Source: Vibrio tubiashii (GTDB taxonomy: Bacteria > Pseudomonadota > Gammaproteobacteria > Enterobacterales > Vibrionaceae). From it: a DNA stretch of 64,000 nucleotides. The DNA is taken from the NCBI RefSeq assembly GCF_028551255.1, contig NZ_CP117031.1, positions 124,001 to 188,000 of the forward strand, read 5' to 3'. The notes beneath the pieces were generated by a model. The model worked only from the letters and a program-made list of their open reading frames with translations, was not told the origin of the DNA and ran no database searches. Shown here piece after piece: positions 63,849 through 64,000 of the stretch (within the stretch, counting starts at the first letter, position 1; each line of letters opens with the position of its first letter). A program made the position numbers and the translations under genes.

Positions 63849-64000
63849 ATGACTGGATTATCTGAGCTAACTAAAAAGTCTATGGGAGAACCAGTAGCTC
63901 CAACATTTACGGATAATGAGTTAAAAGTTAAGCGAAACATTCTAGTGTTAAGTGCGATTACACTCTTGATCATTTTTGGATTGAAATCTGCACCAGATAA
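63849..64000 (+). CDS. Unknown membrane protein, N-terminal part only
   Basis: An ATG with GAGG seven bases upstream opens a frame that runs off the right edge after 50 codons (MTGLSELTKKSMGEPVAP...). A charged N-terminus is followed by one hydrophobic span (ILVLSAITLLIIFGL). It lies about 200 AT-rich bases after the helicase gene. It could be a partner of the defence gene or unrelated; too little is present to tell. Confidence 0.6.
   Translation, partial: MTGLSELTKKSMGEPVAPTFTDNELKVKRNILVLSAITLLIIFGLKSAPD

Noticed and set aside
1..64000. tRNA or rRNA genes
   Set aside because: I saw no cloverleaf arms with conserved T-loop words or rRNA segments in the gene-free stretches.

Overview
The window looks like part of a large secondary replicon (megaplasmid or chromid) of a marine gammaproteobacterium, most likely a Vibrionaceae member. 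The reasons are protein styles typical of Vibrio/Photobacterium, a Rep_3-type plasmid initiator with iterons and a DnaA box at about 37.9-38.5 kb, and a P1-type parA-parB partition operon beside it. It is not a canonical Vibrio chromosome II origin, because no RctB-like initiator is visible.

Layout. Positions 1-10.9 kb hold a minus-strand type VI secretion operon, tssA-hcp-tssB-tssC-second tssC-like gene-tssE-tssF-tssG-clpV, with clpV running off the left edge. A divergent unknown gene follows (11.3-12.2 kb). Positions 12.4-18.9 kb are a minus-strand set of mostly unrecognised genes: an exported trypsin-like protease with six repeats, an exported protein, a two-span membrane protein, a ComEC-like metallo-beta-lactamase-fold protein and two small proteins. 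Positions 19.3-30.8 kb carry metabolic and regulatory genes: aromatic amino acid permease, truncated H-NS-like protein, peptide-binding protein behind a terminator, PEBP protein, alkene reductase, glutaredoxin 2, SDR/LysR pair, two winged-helix regulators and tryptophanase.

Positions 31.0-32.56 kb are a striking noncoding array of about 12.7 direct repeats with a 121-bp period. Each unit carries a short palindrome, and the array is followed by a plus-strand terminator. It lies downstream of parB with one MFS gene between, so it is a candidate partition centromere or structured RNA. Positions 34.3-38.5 kb are the replication and partition module. Positions 38.7-44.2 kb hold poorly characterised genes (an exported protein, a DUF1353 protein, a phytanoyl-CoA-dioxygenase-like protein with a substituted metal ligand), a decayed LysR gene and a YceI protein.

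Positions 44.6-57.7 kb are bracketed by two directly oriented copies of an RDD-protein gene; the left copy is internally deleted. Between them are a periplasmic catalase-ankyrin-truncated sodC unit, an IS6-family transposase remnant, and an AT-rich cluster: TetR regulator, MFS transporter and RidA, then glyoxalase, aldehyde dehydrogenase, ThDP enzyme and a Tat-exported glycine-betaine-type binding protein. Three near-identical palindromes in the two promoter regions of this cluster suggest a single regulon. Positions 57.9-63.7 kb encode a 1915-residue DUF4011-helicase-Vsr-like nuclease of the Hhe anti-phage type. A partial membrane protein gene runs off the right edge.

The overall impression is an accessory replicon mixing competition (T6SS), phage defence (Hhe), oxidative-stress and niche-specific catabolic functions, with decayed genes and mobile-element scars between 42.6 and 52 kb.
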